Shown: piece by piece, positions 38,514-52,872 of the stretch
Numbering within the stretch: position 1 is the stretch's first letter
How the letters are laid out: each line of letters starts with the position of its first letter
Assembly: GCA_033980235.1 (NCBI GenBank)
Contig: CM067067.1
Location: 36,067,200-36,131,199 of the forward strand
Direction of reading: 5' to 3'
Length of the DNA stretch: 64,000 bases
Source: Diadema setosum
Taxonomy: Eukaryota; Echinodermata; Echinoidea; Diadematoida; Diadematidae
Position numbers and translations under genes: made by a program
Notes under the pieces: model-generated
Databases searched by the model: none
Told to the model about the DNA's origin: nothing
Seen by the model: only the letters and a program-made list of their open reading frames with translations

Positions 38514-41513
38514 GGTGTTAGTTTTGTTTAGTTGTATTTGTTTGCTGTTTCCTTTCGTAAATACGGGGCTGAGAGAAACATTTTTTTTTTTTCAGGGTCA
38601 TAATATCACATTCCCCCATAGCTTTACTAGAAACCTATTTCAACAGATCAGTAGTATCTACATTCTTTTTTTTTTCGTAATAATTGTAACGGGCAGATTA
38701 CGACAAAACGAGCAAAAGAAGAAATGGGTGAAATTAAAATCACCTAAATTCGGCTAGACCATGCATGAAAATTTAAATGTGATCAAGATAAGTATATCAT
38801 AACGTCAATATTATTATTAATGACAATGATAATGATAATGATAATGATGATGATAATAATAAAAAATTTAAAATGCGCTTAATGCAATGTTTCTAAGCGC
38901 AAATATTAAAAATGCCTAGCAACACCTTATGCCCATCTTGACCAGGCAAACATGCCCAACATTGTTCATGTTGTTACTACGTCACCTGTGCGTAGATCAG
39001 TGATCAATAATTTGTCTTACGATGAACCCCCTACTTTTTTTTTCTGAGCTGTTACCTAAGATTAGAGAAATGGGGTAAAGTGGTAAAGGAAAAAAGTTTT
39101 GAATCTTCTCAAGTAGAAAATAAAAGGTCATTTTGGAAGCTCTGCTTTTTCATAGAATAACTTTTTAATGGCTACACGGCGATGAACATCAAGTGGTGAA
39201 CTACAACACGAATGTTTGATTTGATTTTGATTTTATTTTATTTCTTCATTCCATTTCCATACATGATTATATCACAGAGTCAATTTTGTGGTTTTGGATT
39301 TGGTTTGAACAGCGTTACTTGGTAAGATTCGAATCTAATATTGGACATATTTGGAAACAGGTAAATGAATCGCTTAAATGTACAGATTGTTGCAACAATG
39401 ATAATACAGTGATAAATGTCATGGTGGAGATAATGATTATACCAGTTACTGTTTTGACGAATATTAACAAATCAAACTATTAAAGATAACGCTATCAACA
39501 CCCCCATTTTCTTTTTCTGAGGGAATCGCCATTACTGTTTTATTTTTGCGTAATTACCACATTGATTTTATACTGGTCATTCTGTTTACGACAGTGTCAC
39601 ATTAGTACGCATCCACCCCCCCCCCCCCTCCACAAAAAAAGAGAAATAGATTGGCACAAATACAGTATGCGATAAAATTTTTGCCTCTGAACATTGATCC
39701 TTTCAGCCACGTGACGCAGTCAACATTATATTTGAAACCAAAAGTTGGTCTATAAAAACAAGTGCCCACAGACAGACAAACAGACAGATACACACACACA
39801 CACACACACACACACCACCACCACCACCACCACCACATATTATTGCTAGCAAAAGGAAATACAAGTAACAGTTATTGGCGTGTCTGTAGTATTGGTGCCT
39901 TTTTTTAAAAGAATTGTAATTGATGGATAGATTGAAGTTTAAAACTGAAAAATTATGTGATTTTATCGCTCATCTTGTATTTTTTCTCTCATTCTTTTTT
40001 TTTTCTTTTTACAATGCGGAATCATTCAGTGTAGCAATCAAAGTACTTAAACGTGTACATGCCTGCCATGTTGACCAAAGATATTTCTTTTTTTTTCTTC
40101 TAAGTAACAATTTACCTCATATAAGGATGGCTGGAGGAACAAGGAGACAAAATAAAAAGGGTTTGTGGTAACCACAGAGTAAACCTCTTCGTTTTGTCGT
40201 TCCTGTTCAACTCATAACTGTAATACTATGTTGACTCTTGAGTTTGTATACATATGATAATATATTCGCGCTCCGTTATAGTTCTCTATTAAAGTTTGTT
40301 TGTTTGATCTGGCTCACATAGGAAAATTTTGAAAGGACGAAGTCCCAAGATGATATAAGTGATCAGTTCTGTGAGATTTTGCTTATCAATGTAAAAACAC
40401 AATATTAATTGATTTGTGTCCATATTTCGCTTATTTCGATTCCTTTTAACAAATCTCAGGTATTGAAACTCGGATAATCTCTTGGTTAGGTCGCGTAGTC
40501 CTATTTACAAGAAATATGCAACCATGAAATAAGTCAGTCAAATAAGGACGTTGGACCCCAATTTTAACACTTTTAATTCATTGATTTTTTTAAATCTATT
40601 TATTTATTTATTATTATTATTTTTTTTTTTTTTTGGGGGGGGGGAGGGTATGGGATCTCCCTGCTCTTACACAGATTGCGTTGATTGATTTTTTTTTTAT
40701 TTCACCCAGCATTGATATCTACCTCTAAAACAGCTGCTGTTGTTTCTTGCACATTTGTGCACCCCCCGTTATCCTCGGTGTCTGGGTGTTTGTTTTTCTT
40801 TTCATCTGTTCCGTACACATGTACGTATCGTGACAATCGATCTGTTTGTTTGTTTGTTTGTTTGTTTTGTTTTTTAATCTGCTTTTTTTCTTAAGAAGAT
40901 GTTTGTTGGTTAATGATATTTCTCTCCAAGACAAGAGTATTTTCCGGTTGTATCCAAGATTGATTCTCTATAACTTACACATGTCATTGCCTGCAGTAGA
41001 ATTGATAATAAGCGTCATGAGTGGACCTCCATAATTTGTATACGCTGAAAATCATTTCTACGACTGATGTTTGACCCCTGTTGCTTAGGTAAGTGAGTTC
41101 CGGTAGAAAGTACAGCCACTTACTGACAAAACAAAGTTCCATTGACTGGATGACGGGTACTTTGTCTCGATATCTACAGTATATTTGTGCTGTGCTTTAG
41201 TTTATCGACGAATATCAAGATGGTCAGTTAGTCCATTCATTTTGGTCGTGGACCCTGTAAATTACAATGTATATAATGATAGATATCATACCAAAGACGT
41301 ATCTAGGCTGTACACGAAAGTCCATAGTTGTATCTTAGCCATTTTTGTACAGATCCATCGTAGTGTGTGAACGCGTATCAGTATAAGACTGTTCTCTAGA
41401 ACGGTATCGATTGTCTACTTTACTGTTGGTGAAATAAACTTGTTTTCCTTTTTTTTTTTCTGTGATTTCAACTCACACGAAATGATTGAGTGCTTGTCTT
41501 ACTTTCAAATGCT

Positions 41514-41544
<31 letters not shown>

Positions 41545-41584
41545 CTGTGTCTGTACGTTATGTATTTGTATATACCTATAATAT

Positions 41585-41655
<71 letters not shown>

Positions 41656-42015
41656 TAACCGAAAGTTAAGAGTTGCAGTTTTACAGAAAGGGGAAGGGTC
41701 AATCAGACGAGCTGTACAGAACTATAACTATAGAAAAAAAAAAAAAAAAAAAAAAAAAAAACCACATACACTATAGTCTATGTCCCAGCGAGTACAGCGC
41801 CCCTCCGAAATTTGTTCCTGCCAACCAACACATGTTCGTCCATTGGGAAGAATCAAAGTTTGTACTTTTCGTAAAGTTTAAAAACTTTGCTGTCACGTGA
41901 TGCTAATATATGATTTGAACTGGTAGTTTGGGAGATTTTTGTTTTTTGAAGAATGATAATTGTACCTGACAGACCATATAAGAATAAATAAATAAATAAA
42001 TAAATAAATAAATAC

Positions 42016-42074
<59 letters not shown>

Positions 42075-42458
42075 CATTCACTGATGATTTTAATGCCAAA
42101 ATTGATATATCCATTTTCAACTTGAGATGTTTGAGGTTAAAGGAAGTGATTAGAATACACGTGATACTTTGATATCTTCAATAATATGAAATTATGAAAT
42201 AAGTGCAGAATAATATTTAAGAGGTTATTCTTTACATTGATGATGACCTCACTTAATAGAAACTTTGAACGTTACGTTTTTGTATTCATATGTATAATCA
42301 TGCATTGTACAAGTAGTCTATAGATTTATTTTCTTCTTAATCTTGACCTATGATCAACTGAAGTTGATAATGTTTCAATGTTTCACTACACACATTTGTC
42401 CTTGTTTATGAATTAACTTTGCTTGCTTTTTGTAATGCGGAGTGCTTTGTAATCTATT
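36105..42458. other. Hox 3' flank, non-coding, microsatellite-rich
   Basis: The first part is the Hox 3' UTR of unknown length; I see no convincing AATAAA in the first kilobase. Simple repeats include a CT20 tract (about 38472-38511), CA then CCA repeats (about 39790-39836) and a T-run to G10 junction (40620-40644). From 41516 to 42075 there is a cluster of GT, TA (about 41580-41650), A28, AAAT, CT and TA tracts. No gene recognised; all listed open frames are low complexity or short. Confidence 0.6.
41516..42075. repeat. Microsatellite cluster (GT, TA, A28, AAAT, CT, TA)
   Basis: Six simple-repeat tracts within 560 nt, including about 35 TA units and an uninterrupted A28. Open frames here encode only Tyr-Ile or Arg-Glu repeats. 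Confidence 0.95.
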
Positions 42459-43309
42459 CTGCCCTACTTTGGCATCAGGAAGCAAGTGACATTTTTATGG
42501 ATATTGACTTTCTGATTGATTTAGCATATTTGAGGCATGCTCTGTTTAACTGAAAAATCCAATAGTTACAATTTTGGCCCATTTATGAGATATTTGGGTG
42601 GCAAAAGGAAGCAAGTGCACAAAATTGCATGAAAAAATGGCAAAAAGAAGCAATTTACAACCTCATGATTATGATTGTCACTTGCTTCCTTTTGCCAAAT
42701 CATTTACATTTACACACAATCTATACTCTGGCAAAAGGGAGCAAGTAACATCCTTATGATATGATTGTCACATGCTTCCTTTTGCCAATGTTTTATGTTT
42801 GCTACAAATCTAAAATACCTTGGCAAAAAGAAGCAAGTTACAACCTCATATGATATGATTGTCACTTGCTTCCTTTTGAAAAATTATTCATATTTGCACG
42901 CAATCTAACATACTTCAGCAAAAGGAAGCAAGTGACATCCTTATGATATGATTGTCACCTCACATCCTTTTGCCATTCTTTTTTTTAATGCTTGCTACAA
43001 ATCTATAATACTTTGGCAAAAGGAAGCAAGTAACATAACTCATGATTATGACTGTCACATGCTTCCTTTTGCCAGATTTTTTCATGTTTGCTACAAATCT
43101 ATAATACTTAGGAAAAAGGAAACAAGTTACGTGATAATGAGTTTGTATGGGAATATCAAAATTCTTCGAATTGTCATAAATGCATCACCATGACTTGCAC
43201 GAGTCTCTTCACAAATTTCCATGTTAAAGGGCCTACCCAAAAACATATTTTCTTCATTTGTAGCATTTGTACTCGACGTCAATTGCTTCTTTTTGCCAAA
43301 GTAGGGCAG
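42459..43309. mobile_element. Inverted-repeat element containing a tandem array of hairpin units
   Basis: The ends are a perfect 16-bp inverted repeat, CTGCCCTACTTTGGCA (42459-42474) and TGCCAAAGTAGGGCAG (43294-43309). Inside, from about 42641 to 43135, about five units of roughly 90-97 nt repeat in tandem (starts near 42641, 42729, 42822, 42917, 43014, with a partial at 43110). Each unit begins GGCAAAAGGAAGCAAGT and, about 30 nt later, carries the complement ACTTGCTTCCTTTTGCC, so it forms its own hairpin. A shared spacer resembling GCTACAAATCTATAATACT separates units. No transposase or recognisable protein is encoded; the 81-codon frame at 42948-43193 is read through the repeats. Confidence 0.8.
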
Positions 43310-44531
43310 CATTTCTCCTGAAACTCAAGTTAAAAGCATTGTCAGCTGCATTTTTTCTCAAGAAGGACGTCAGAAAAGTTGGACAAAACGGGAGAGCAAA
43401 GGAACTTCGACGGTGAGAGGACTGGTGTTCATAAAGAACACAATGTGTGACAAACAAAAGTAATAAGCGTCTTTAACGCATTCGGAAGTAATAGTCAGAA
43501 AGAGATTAACCACTGCTCAACAATAGGAAGATAGATATTTAGATAGATGGATAGCTACATAAACACATGCGTACATACAGACATACACCCTTACACACAC
43601 ACACTTATTCACTCACGTACATACATGAAAAGGCAGATAATTATTATCATACATAACTGTACATGGCGTTTTTACAGATAATACAGATAATGCAGATAAT
43701 ACAGATAATACCCGTACAGATATACAGTAGATGAACATAGTGATTGAAATAACGTTTCCAATAGATTGAAGCTGATAAGCACAGATAGGTACATGTAAAA
43801 AGATTGAAGAGGGAGACGAAGAGAAGTAAAAATAAACAAACAGACAAACAAACAAACAAACAAATATCGACTTATTCTCCAGATATCTTTGAATCCTAGT
43901 TATGGGTGTGTGAAAAATCACGCTCTGATTTATGATAATGTAATACACAGAATATAAATGAGTAAGGTGAGTCTCTCCTGCCAGATTTTAAATACTTATT
44001 TGCAGCACGATGTATGCCGTTTTACTGAAGAAAATTGATGATGGCACCCGACTAAAAGTGAGCGGGAACGAAACGGTGATGTGAAAAGGCGCCCTCTGTT
44101 GATCCTAAGGTCGCACGTTGACGGCATTCCTTTGAGGTCAGAGTTCGGGTCGTAAAACTGGTCGTTGACTTTTACGTTAAGGAGTTTTACGAGCTTGAAC
44201 GTGAACCGAGGAAAAAAAAAATATGCGAACCCGGAACCAAAACACATGGGTCATGTTTACTTGCAACTGCATATTATCAGCCAGAAAGCAGATTGGGGTG
44301 CAAAATTCAGGAGACAAGAACTTCTGATAACAAGACTGATAACATCGGTAGAAATGGATAGATAAAGTAAATGAAATACGATATTTTAATTATTTCCTCA
44401 AAATGTGCATATGATAGAAGTAATTGCTGATTCAAAAATTGAAGAAAGTAAAAGAAACTCAGTATTTCTCGCACCATTGCCGCCGCATGGAAAATTATCT
44501 TTATATCTATGTGATAGGCCTATGTATATAA

Positions 44532-44567
<36 letters not shown>

Positions 44568-45466
44568 TGTGTGTGTGTGTGTGTGTGTGTGTTTGTGTGT
44601 GTGACAGAGAGACAGAATGACAGGATGAATAACACAGAAATACAGAGAGAAAGATGTTAGTTGTATTTTTGTTAGTTTATCTTTTAATAGTCTTAAAATT
44701 ATTATTATGAAGGACCGCAAAGAAAGTACAGATAGTAATGATAGTACACTGAGCACTGACTGCAGCTTTTCTTTTATGGCCACGTCTGGCGTAGCAGCAC
44801 CAGTATTATTATAATTCCATACACACTTTCCCAACTCCCCCCCCCCCCCCAACGTTGATGATTAAATCTCTCTTTGTTTGTTTGTTTGTTTTAATCTGAT
44901 TAACACAATTTCACAAGAACAAGACAGAGTGAAGACAAAAAAAAAAGACAAACAAGCAATCTGTTCTGGTCTCCTCGCTCGATATTGATGGATCAATAAC
45001 TCCACTGTCAATGTAACGTTTCTGGGCTCATACCCGGTTCTCTCACTTTACGCTCGTATCATGGACCTACAACGTTCGTCGTAGATCCATGCTACGGACA
45101 CTATTCAATTTCAACTTTCTTAGTCACGGCTAATAGTCTAGCTCCCTCTGCGTTAAAAAGCAAGTGATTCTTCATGCCATGTCAGCCAAGTCGTGTGTGA
45201 CACCTGCCCTCTTCGTCCTTTTCGTAGTAAGGGGGTAAAACCGAACTTATTTTTGGTGTTTGTTCTTTTGCTTGTCTACTTTTTTTTTCTTTGAACAGGC
45301 GTGTGATTTCGTCCGTTTTTGCGCGCGCGTGTGTGTGTGTGTGCGTGCGTTTGTGTGTGTTTGTGTTTCATCAACGAGAAGTGATGTTATTTTAGTGGAA
45401 AATACAGATTTACATGATCATACCTAGGATGTACATCATGCGCGTATGCTCTTAACCTGTTCTCCC

Positions 45467-45500
<34 letters not shown>

Positions 45501-48029
45501 TAACAAGTACCAGTGATGTGAGATGTGCTTGTATTATTGTACAAATTAATGTCAATGGACGCAAAATTTATATGTCCTGTCATAGATCAATGAAGATGAG
45601 TCTGAATCTAACATATTTGGATTGCGCATCACGCTCAGTTTGTATTTGCTTGTCTGGTACAGTGAGTCTGGAGGTTTTGGTCAATCAATTTTATCAAGGA
45701 AAAAACACAAACTCACAAACATTAGTCTGACTGAGCGTCGACGCCGGCGAAGAAAGAAAAGCAAAGAGTGATTAGAAATATCTGGCAAGAAATCAAACAG
45801 TAATGACGTTATGCAAGATTGACAATTATCATAGTAACAAGAAGGAAGGGCAGTAATGGTAGTAATGATTGTGAAGATAATAGAATGATGGTAAAAAAAT
45901 GATGATGATAATGGTGATAAACATAATAATACCAATGTAATTGTAATGTTAATCGTAATCATGATGATAACGAAGTAGTAACAGTGGTACCACACTTGTT
46001 CGATGCTCCTTTCCTCTATATAAGTCAATATGATATTTTGACACTTTAATGAATGAGTGGGGGGGGGGGGGGGAGCGGTGCAATATATTGCTGATAAATG
46101 ATAATAACGTCGTTTGGGCACACTTTTATAGGCACTATGTGACCATAAACCGTTTTAGAGCATCAACTCTTTCGACCAAAGCACTAAAAGAATTATTGCC
46201 AGTTGAGAAGGTGGTGGTGATAGTGATGAAGGAGGGAGGGGTGGGGACGGGGACATTAAAAGTCACGTGGTGTTGTAATTTCCCACGGTCAATAGCAAGA
46301 CGGAGATATAGACAGTGGCGGATTACGAAGAAGGTAACCAGCTGGGGGAAAAGTGTGTCTCTGTTCGGCAAAAAACAATTAAACATTTTCACATGCATAT
46401 AGGAAACTAGATCAAGCAGCTGTTTTATGTGGCCTGAAAGGATCATTAAAAGGTAAGCAATGAATATACAGTATTATTATGAGTAAACCGGCGCTTCGAA
46501 TTTCGTAATTCTCTTGATTAAGTTAAAAACAATCTATAAGTGCCCATTCGTTAACGCACAACTGCTTAAAAAAGATCAGCTGTCTGATGCCTTGTAAAGA
46601 ATGTAATGCAATGGCTCAGCGCCATGCATTCCAGAACATTACCGATTCTTTTGACACGATTTTGTTTCTTGACTTTAAATTGATTTATTCCTATTTTAAT
46701 AATATCATGGGAGTTGGTGTTGTGTTATTTTTGTTGTGATAGAATTATGATAACTCCGTGACAGAGTTATCGTGTTTGTTTGATTTTTCATGCTACACAC
46801 ATCCTTATTCACTTATGATTTCGTTTTGCTTACTATTCTGCGCAACAACAACGCCACCGCAACATCATTTAGAGGCATAATTTACCATTTGCAGATGAAA
46901 CAAAAACCCAGCATAAGTGCTTCAAAATAGTTCTAAAATGTGAATTAGAGATAGAAACAACCAATGTAAGAATCTGAATCAGTATAATCGGTGTTAAATA
47001 TTGTTAAATATACAAAATGTGAACAATAGTTCAAATAAGAATGTTTCCAGACTAAATCGTATACAGTAATTGTTTATCAAGAGAAATAGTGATATCTCCT
47101 TAAATTTTAGGCTTCATTTCGAACGTTTTATATGGTAGGATGTTTTGCGATACAATTGACCTACGCATGTGCACCAAATGTGATATCTTAAACGTTTTTT
47201 AAATCACTGCTCCCAAAGGCAAACAAGGGCTTTAAGGATCACGCGGTAGATAGCAAGACAAAGACATCGACTGAAGCTATGTTGCAGTCCCAGTACTATC
47301 AGGTGACCAGTGTGACCGTGGCTAGTCACGCGCGTTATGAGTTTGGAGAACTAACATTATGAGAACGGGCTGAGAGTGGATTCATGAGAGTAATTCTATA
47401 GCTGAAGATCAGTTCAAAGTTCAATTTTGGATTAACGCTTCTGTAACCTCAAACTCAAACTCAAAAAGTCAATAAACAGCATGTCCGGTAAGCTTTATTG
47501 TGGTGTATAATATAAATTTCCGGACGCTAAACATCTATTAATGCATTAAAAAAATATCCCTTTTTTCAGAAAACAGAGCTAGCCAAAAAAAAAGAAAGAA
47601 AAAATGGTATGATACAAGCCTGCCACAAAACGAGCGCAGCTTCGCGAAAATTGGGACTTTTTAAAAAAATGTTTCATGCAGTTGATTAGCTAGGAATTAA
47701 GATAAATGCGAAACACAGCATAACCCAATATGAGACTCCAGAACGTTCCAAGACTTTGAAATTCTGACCAGAAACCCAACCACATCAAAACTTTCTTACT
47801 TTTCATGTCAAGGAAGTATTCTCGTAAATTTTGTGGTTTTCTTGGTGTTACTGTCGACGGCTTTTTCATCGTAATGAGGTAACATAGTCAATTTTCACAG
47901 GAAGAATCTAAAGATTAAAAAAAATAGACTATGATAGTACATAATGTTTCATATAAAACATACAAAATACTGTCTTATGCTGTCTCAGAAAAGATAAGTA
48001 ATCGACAAAGAATGGCATGACGATGCAAT

Positions 48030-48066
<37 letters not shown>

Positions 48067-51000
48067 TACAATACAATATTGTTGTAAAGACAAAAGCGTT
48101 GTCTTTAACTCCTTCATGGGAATTAAAAACTTCCAACAACCCTTATTGCTGTGAGAAAAAAAAAACTTGCATTGCTGAGCGTCTCTTTTTTGGTCAATCA
48201 ACAAGTGATATAGACATGTCAGACGGTCTAATGAGGAATACGAAATTCAGCCTACAACAATATTTAATGGTAATTACGTTGATTACTCATACAAATCGTA
48301 TAGGTAAACTCGTTCGTTTCATTTTACACGTTTTATGAGATACATACACCTTGTGGTGCATACGTACAGGACAGGTTGGGCTTTGGATTATAATGATGAT
48401 TTTGTTGGAATATGTTGCGATTGTTGAGTGTGTATTTTATTATGTAAGATGTATTTCCATGTTTGTTTGTTGTTGTTTTTTGTATTGCCCTTTGTCTTTG
48501 CCTTGTGTCTCCTGTTGAACAAAAATCCCGATTCTCTACAAACTGCAGAAATCGTATGCTTCAATAATCTACATTGACACCGACATTCAACTATTATGTG
48601 GTTTCATAATTCTGAAATGTTTTCAGTCTTTTTCCAATTTAATAGCTTAAAAATGATATGGGATATCAGGGACATTTGCAAAATGTAGAACGGCAGAGTT
48701 GAAGGGTAGAATAAAATGTAACATAACTTGTTTTTTTTTTTTTTTCTCTCATAATGTATGACTGGACAATGCTCCAGACCAAGGAGTATAGGCCTATACA
48801 CGCACTTTGCAGACTATTATTATATGTGTTCATAATTATATCAAGAATTCATTACAGCCATCTCTCTCACTCTTTCTCTCTATTCTTTTTTTTTTTTCAT
48901 TTAGCAAAGGCGACCTCTTTATAAGTATTCATGACTCGGTTTTTCCACGATTCTCTGTTCTCGCTTACAAAGACAATGCATGTGTAATAATTGAGCAGCA
49001 GTATCCAGGTGAAATAACATGAAATTGAATAAAACGAAAATGATGCCGTGAACCGACAAATAAATTAAAAAAGAAAGACAAAACGAAAGAAAGGAAGGAA
49101 GAAAGAAAGAAAGAAAGAAAGAATCAAACAAACAAACAAACAAAAAAACAAAAATGCAGTATTATAACTCCGCGGAATATCAGGTGACCAACGCTATCCC
49201 TCTGATTATAGTCACACAGCTCCCCTGGTCGGAAACGATGTGGTACGCTCTGTTTTCAGATCTTTACATTTATTGGTTTTCATTAATATGTTCTTACGAA
49301 GACGAACATGATTTATTATGGACCAGCAACGATGTCTCTTTAACCCTCTGTGCGCCACATTCATTTCCTGTTCATAGGTTTATGTGTGAAATTTGTGCAC
49401 ATTTGATTCATTGGAACAGAAATGGTTAAAGAGGAGTTGCTAGATTATAGTCTTAATATTATGTTTTCGAAACTCCGTTATTTTCGCACAATGCATAATG
49501 CCTTTTGTAAGTTATTAATATTTCATGGTCGATTACCTAAACACTAATGACAATGTGTCGTTACTATAAGGTTTCAATTATTGTTTTTCTTACTCTGTTC
49601 AATCCACGTTGTCTTGTGTACATTATTTCTGTCACTAAAGAAAGTAAGATGTATAATTGTTATGTTATTGCTGACAAGTGTAAATAAACTTAATCTTGAA
49701 ACAAAAAAGAAACAAAAAGAAGACAACTGTATGAACAAACTTATATGAAAGCTTTGATAATATGATGATAATATAGGTTTATCGACATTTGTGGTAATGC
49801 GTGATCTTTATTTCCTTGTTATACCCCAGTCATTTCCCCAATAACCGTAATTTTTGAATTACATATACCTTTATCCTTCATTAATCCTGCGATTTCAGCG
49901 TCTTGTTTGTGATATGTTATCCTGCCAGAAAACGTTGATTTAACCATGACGAAGAATTTCACTTAGGTTGATAGGGAAAATGAACGAAAATAAGAGAGTG
50001 AAAATTTCTCACTGCGTAACTTTTTTTTTAATATTTTGATCAGATATGCACAATTAAGCGTGGCATTGCTACCAGCTGTCTATTTCAAACACGTAAATAC
50101 TGTTGAGGTTTGTATAAGTCTATGAGAAACAGGTCTGATTTCTCGGCAAAGAAAAATAAGTCTGGGGTAGGTAAATCAGGACTACTAAAGTCACTCAGCG
50201 GTTTATTTATTGGTAGACAAAAGTTACCTGAGATTAAAACCCCTCATAACTCCCTTTTTACGGATGCTATAACTTCTACCATCTTGGTCCATTATTCGTG
50301 CTGTTTTCTTTCACCGAGCGACGGTAAATGCCAACAGTCAAACGTGCTATATACTGCTTGGGTATTAAACCAACACGTTTCAGTGGTGTGGCGGGTGGAG
50401 ATAAAAAAACATATAGCGGACAAGTTGAATCTCGGAAATGACATTTACTAGGTTCACTCGTTCAAAGGAAAATAACGCCAAGATTTGGAAGAGTTGAATG
50501 GTATACATCAAACGGACAAATTTCGGCAAAATCCCATTTTGAGGTGGTCCGGTGTCTTTCGCCATCTTCATTCGATCAGCGTTCAAAGGTGTATATGATG
50601 TGGTTACTGCAGAGTAAACCACAGGACGGAAATCTGAATACAGACCCTAAAATAGCATATATATTTTTTTAATCAAAATATAAAGATGAAGTAGGTTTTA
50701 TTTTATTTTCCGTGCCTCTATGGCAACTTTGCCCCTCGTTATGGCATTGGCTGTTTTTAATAGTCCTTGTCCAAGAACCCATCCCACGAACAATAACAAA
50801 ACTGCGTTTAAAAAAAAAATAGAGTTGAATAAGAAAATTGAAAATATGATGAGGTATGTAGACATTCTGACTTAAAAAAAAAAAAAAAAAGGAGGTCAAT
50901 ACCAAACACCTTGGTCTAAAGACTCATTTCAAATTATGCTTATACTTCTGGCAGGAATTGTATAGTGCCGGTATCATTTTTTTTTTTCAAAGTCTTCATT

Positions 51001-52180
51001 AATATTGCACCTGTCATGTTATTTTGAATCCCCCCCCCCCCCGTGTTACTTTCTCAGACTTACGTAGTAACTTATTACACACAATTATGACATACCCAAT
51101 ACCCATACACACAGGTGTGCACACTTTTGTGTATAATTACGTCCTCGATGTTGACGTAGTACGAATTAAGTGAAATATCTTTCGAATGTTATAATTATGG
51201 TAATTTGATTTGTGTAGCTGATTTTTTTGTTCGTTTGGAAGGAGTCGTAGTCTGCACTCATACATGTTACTGTTGACACGTATAATTCTGCTACATTGGA
51301 ACATTTGAATAAGAATGGCAGACCTTGTAATGTGGTACAGTTTTTTTTTTTTTTTCGTGGCCCGAATAAAGTATCTTATTTACCATTGGCACGAGACATG
51401 CAGTACTAAAAATCCAAAATTCAAAATCATATGAAAATCCTGCGCAAACAAATCGTTGTATAATCCATTCAACAATGTTTTTGTACCATTGAATTACTTT
51501 TCTGCATATCATGCTCAAAAAAAAAAAAAATCAGAAATATATATATTTCATGTTGCCTTTCATTCTATTACTCATCTACTATTTAAAGGACATCTCTCGG
51601 TGGCACATAATATAAATCATGTGACAATTGATCGATCATTATCTACAATGATTAAAGAACTGCAACACACAAACTAGCAAATTCATACGGAGAGCAATTC
51701 ATGCTTATTCATACATTACGTAGATGTATTGAAATGTAGTGATTTGATTCGTAGATAATATATGTGTGTGTGTATGTGTGTGTGTGTGTTTCAATCCAGC
51801 ACAATTTATTCAAATGGACTGACCGAAATTTTCATTTATTACATTTCAGTCAATAATATCTAAAGACAAAGGAACGTACAGACATCTTCAACAGTATCTG
51901 CTGCAATTACCAATAGTGTAACGATTTTGATAAACAACTTTTGTTAAGAAAATGCCCAGTGAACCTGACGGAATCCATCCCATATCATAACTGAACAAAG
52001 CACGAGGGTTTATCGATCCATCTACAGCTGTAAGCGGCTGCTCTCCGTCGAGCTTCCGATTCGGCTGCGGCACCTTGAGGGCCAGAGTCCCGAACATCCT
52101 GGTTAATTCCGTTACAGTGCAAAATGTGCATCAGTATTGAATGTGTAGTTCACGGGAGTACAGTACGTATCACTGCATGT
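43310..52180. other. Non-coding DNA with scattered microsatellites
   Basis: Tracts include AAAC at about 43840-43862, GA then GT at about 44535-44602, CT at about 45476-45500, G15 at 46059-46073, TA at 48032-48063, AAAG/AAAC at about 49100-49145 and a C run near 51031. Open frames at 50110-50451 (113 codons) and 49154-49429 (91 codons) have no recognisable motif. A minus-strand frame at 51888-52097 has more balanced composition but no identity. No gene can be supported. Confidence 0.5.
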
Positions 52181-52568
52181 TTAAAGGGATGATACAGTAT
52201 TGGTGGAGATGAGAGTTTGGCTTTTAATCTTTTTGCGAATACCAAGAAAACACTTATGAAATAGTACAGAGCATACTATCTTAAGAGGAATTCAAAGTTT
52301 ATTTGATGAAAATCGGATTTGGAATGACTGAAACATCGAAAAAAAAGTAAAACAAAGCGATAGTAATAAAGTGTGGGTCCCACACTTATTAAAATCGCCT
52401 TGTTTTGGATATCTCAGCCATTACAAAACTAATTTTCATCAAATAAACGTTGAATTTCTCATGGAATTACATGCTTTTTCATATTTCATAAGAGGTTTCT
52501 CATTATCTCACCAAAAAATGTTAGAAACCTGAAATTAGGTCTCAACCAAAACTATACGATCCCTTTAA
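52181..52568. mobile_element. Fold-back MITE, family B, copy 2
   Basis: Ends TTAAAGGGATGATACAGT and ACTATACGATCCCTTTAA are inverted repeats. Arms share TTTATTTGATGAAAATCGG with family B copy 1 at 23782-24194, and the centre is a palindrome around AAGTGTGGG/CCCACACTT (about 52368-52388). No coding capacity. Confidence 0.85.
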
Positions 52569-52872
52569 TGTCTGAAAGGACCCTTTGTCGTGTTTTTGTT
52601 TTACATTCCCAAAGTAACAATATTAATTCATCATTCTTTAAAGTCTGTTTTAGCATGTATTTCTCAGAAAGAGTCGTCATCATGTTGATGTACGATCTGA
52701 CAAGATATCAGGAGAACTAAACCTTAAAATATTATTTCGACAGCGAGGAAAAATAAGCACCCTTAATGTTTTAGACATTAATAATTATAGTTGTTGAGAC
52801 TGAACAATTATCAAAAATCTTAATTCATGTACAAGCCATGCTTCATGATTAGTTAATCTTAATCAAGAACTC

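Noticed and set aside
39302..39340. GATTCGAATCT resembling a tRNA T-loop
   Set aside because: No cloverleaf can be drawn around it: no acceptor stem or anticodon arm at the right spacing.
42641..43135. Regular repeats with similar spacing, CRISPR-like at first glance
   Set aside because: Units are self-complementary and contiguous with conserved spacers, inside transposon-like ends, in an animal genome.
46049..46402. 117-codon frame starting at a G15 run
   Set aside because: No motif, starts in a homopolymer and overlaps an equally long antisense frame.
50110..50451. 113-codon open frame
   Set aside because: No recognisable domain, AT-rich codons, no splice context; length is within chance expectation for this window.
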